Assembly (NCBI GenBank): GCA_029251165.1
Contig: JAQXDW010000067.1
Location: 124,001-188,000, forward strand
Direction of reading: 5' to 3'
DNA length: 64,000 nucleotides
Origin: Myxococcota bacterium
GTDB taxonomy: Bacteria; Myxococcota_A; UBA796
Below are positions 62,238-64,000 of this stretch, piece after piece (the stretch's first letter is position 1; the number at the start of each line of letters is the position of its first letter). The notes below the pieces were generated by a model. It was not told the origin of the DNA, did not search any database, and saw only the letters and a list, made by a program, of their open reading frames with translations. The position numbers and the translations under genes were made by a program.

Positions 62238-64000
62238 GCAGACTCTCCGCTGGTATGTCGCTGCGTTCCTACCGACTGGTCCGTCGGCTGGGTGTGGGTG
62301 CAGAGGGTGAGGTCTGGGAGGCCCGGGGGGCAGACGGCGTGCCGATCGCGCTGAAGGCCCGTCCGCGCAAGGCGGGAGAGGAGCCGCGGCTTCGTCGGGA
62401 GTTTGAGCGGCTGCGTACCCTGCGGCTGCCGTCGGTCATCCGGGTCCTCGATGTCGGCGCAGATCAGGGCTACCTGTTCTTCACCATGGATCTGGCCCGA
62501 GGGCTACCGCTGGATGCCTATATACAAGGCGGAACCTCACTTGCTCAGCGCGTCCATCGAGCCGCTGCTACGGGCGCGGACGTCGCCCGTGCCCTCGCCG
62601 GAATGCACCGTCTCTCCCTCGTCCACCGGGATCTCAAGCCGGCCAACATCATGGTCGACAGCACCGGGAAGGTCGTCCTGCTGGACTTCGGTACCGTCAC
62701 CAGCGGTGCGGCCCAGGGAAAAGCAGGCACCACGGCCTACATGGCCCCAGAGTTCCGAGCTGGGCTGCCCTCAGATACCCGGGTCGACCTGTACGCGCTG
62801 GGGGTGACGCTGTACGAGTCCCTCTCGCAGCAGCCGGCCTCCAGGTTCACCCCGGGCCGGCCACGACCATCCTTGCTGCTGCTCGGTGCTGAGGTCCCGC
62901 GTGGACTGGCTGACCTCATCGATCGCTTGCTCTCGCTGGATCCCGCAGAGCGGCCCGATGCTGAGGTCTGCCACCTCACCCTCTCGCGCATCGCAGCCGG
63001 TAAGGACATCGGCGGGATGTGGCCCTCTCCGTCCCTGTACTCCGGCGACATCTCTCCCCTCCTGGCCGGAACCGCGGTGGTGGTCGGGACCACCGGGAGC
63101 GGGCGGCGTCGGATGATCGAGGAAGCCCGCTACCAGTGGTTTACCCGTGGCTACCGGTCGATTGCAGCAGACTGCCGCCCCGATGAGCCGCTCGGTGCCC
63201 TCTACCAGCTCATCGCAGCGCTGCTCGCGCCATGCTCGACCGAACAGCGTCGACGCCTGATCGGCTCCGATGCCACCGCGCTCCACAGCGTCTTCCCGCA
63301 GATCACCGTCACCGAGCCTGTCACCTGGCCTCCCGATCCGATGGCAACCGCAGCAGCCCTCGCCCGGGTTCTCCGCCGCGCGGCGCCGATCGCCGTGGTG
63401 TTGCGGAGCGTGGATCGAGCAGACGTCGGCACCGCAGCAGTCCTCACCGCGCTCTCTCAGCGCATCCCAGACGAGGTCGTCATCTGGGGTACCTCCAGCC
63501 GACGCATCCGAGGCTCTCGCTGCATCTCGCCGCCATCCTGGGGCCCCCTCCAGGAGCGCCGAGTGATGCCGTCGATACTCCCCAAGGGGGTCACCCTTTC
63601 CGGTTCTCCTGGACGCACACCGCTCACCAGCTGCGCGCGTGCCTGGCAGGCACTTGCACGGCATCGCGGTGAGACCGGTCCGATCGGCCCCCACGCTCAG
63701 GCCCTCTCCACCCTCGCGCTGCTCAGCCAGCCGTTTCCACAGCCCGTCGCCGAGACCCTCAGCCGCGACCTCCCCAAGATGCTCTCGACCGGCCACCTCG
63801 CGGTCATCACCTCCGGTCCGCCGCGCCAGCTCCGCATCGCGGACGCCGCCTCCGCGCTGCTCGCCCGACAGGACGACGAGACCCAGGCCCATGCTCGGAT
63901 CTGTCAGGCCTGGCAGCGTCAGCCGACCTCTCCAGAGTCCATCTGCCGAATCGCGACCCATGCCATCCGTGCTGGTAACCCTCGTCGGCGTCAGATCGCC
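62234..64000 (+). CDS. Ser/Thr protein kinase with C-terminal NTPase-like region (3' end beyond window)
   Basis: 589 codons visible, no stop. Starts in the ATGA overlap with the GMC gene. Kinase motifs are intact: RLGVGAEGEVWEA, PIALKARP (K41), HRDLKPANIMVD (D133) and LDFGT (D151). After residue ~260 comes an AAA/STAND-like region with VVVGTTGSGRRRMIEEA in the P-loop place (Lys and Ser/Thr replaced by Arg) and many Ala/Leu helices. Such kinase-ATPase fusions are typical of myxobacteria and resemble regulators that integrate signals. No transmembrane helix is seen so far. Confidence 0.9.
   Translation, partial: MSRLSAGMSLRSYRLVRRLGVGAEGEVWEARGADGVPIALKARPRKAGEEPRLRREFERLRTLRLPSVIRVLDVGADQGYLFFTMDLARGLPLDAYIQGGTSLAQRVHRAAATGADVARALAGMHRLSLVHRDLKPANIMVDSTGKVVLLDFGTVTSGAAQGKAGTTAYMAPEFRAGLPSDTRVDLYALGVTLYESLSQQPASRFTPGRPRPSLLLLGAEVPRGLADLIDRLLSLDPAERPDAEVCHLTLSRIAAGKDIGGMWPSPSLYSGDISPLLAGTAVVVGTTGSGRRRMIEEARYQWFTRGYRSIAADCRPDEPLGALYQLIAALLAPCSTEQRRRLIGSDATALHSVFPQITVTEPVTWPPDPMATAAALARVLRRAAPIAVVLRSVDRADVGTAAVLTALSQRIPDEVVIWGTSSRRIRGSRCISPPSWGPLQERRVMPSILPKGVTLSGSPGRTPLTSCARAWQALARHRGETGPIGPHAQALSTLALLSQPFPQPVAETLSRDLPKMLSTGHLAVITSGPPRQLRIADAASALLARQDDETQAHARICQAWQRQPTSPESICRIATHAIRAGNPRRRQIA

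Noticed and set aside
62771..63961. Minus-strand open frame of 396 codons
   Set aside because: Antisense to the Ser/Thr kinase gene, whose catalytic motifs are intact on the plus strand.

Overview
The window is 64 kb of GC-rich bacterial chromosome with dense, mostly tight operons. Several traits point to a Myxococcota-type (former Deltaproteobacteria) organism: many lipoproteins with Asp/Thr-rich linkers after the lipobox cysteine, MopE-type calcium/metal-binding repeats, a CotH lipoprotein, eukaryote-like Ser/Thr kinases (one live, one dead), multidomain histidine kinases, a SUI1/YciH protein and a sigma-32-type factor. Phylum is an inference from gene content; there is no rRNA here. No CRISPR array, insertion sequence, prophage or plasmid gene was found.

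Layout. 1-9 kb: the 5' part of an inositol-monophosphatase-family gene cut by the window edge, a GAF-histidine kinase-receiver hybrid, small lipoproteins, an MBL-fold lipoprotein, a three-gene minus-strand set ending in a formyltransferase, and a membrane histidine kinase. 9-27 kb: an envelope/secreted region with a tandem META-domain lipoprotein, a beta-helix protein, a cytochrome c/copper-monooxygenase (PHM-like) lipoprotein, SUI1, CotH, PilZ, a MATE transporter with an extra C-terminal domain, a sulfatase-fold lipoprotein, a HEAT-repeat protein with a duplicated domain, a MopE-repeat lipoprotein and a long S41 protease.

27-34.8 kb: a plus-strand operon with overlapping stops and starts: larB, larC, a PAS protein with a histidine-kinase phosphoacceptor helix but no ATPase domain, a LolA-like periplasmic protein, a DUF1302-like outer-membrane protein and a DUF2225-like protein, then a glutathione-synthetase-like ATP-grasp enzyme and a pentapeptide-repeat protein. 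34.8-40.5 kb: ECF sigma factor and membrane anti-sigma, radC, DUF502 protein, ferredoxin, tRNA-Trp, uppP, two small cytochromes c, tRNA-Asp and tRNA-Val. 40.6-47.5 kb: the proteostasis cluster tig-clpP-clpX-lon, bracketed by tRNAs (Leu, Lys, His on the far side).

47.5-55.8 kb holds the most unusual unit: a minus-strand set encoding a membrane-spanning pseudokinase, a lipoprotein with TPR-like repeats and a CHAT domain that lacks its His/Cys dyad, and an exported YD-repeat (RHS-like) protein without a recognisable toxin. All three have a face outside the cytoplasm, and the two enzyme-like domains are predicted inactive, which suggests a scaffold or sensing complex in the envelope. 55.8-64 kb: a second inositol-monophosphatase-family gene overlapping a sigma-32-type factor, a heparinase-like orphan, a membrane coiled-coil protein, and a Tat-signal small subunit plus GMC oxidoreductase with a four-cysteine cluster, overlapping a catalytically intact Ser/Thr kinase that runs off the end.
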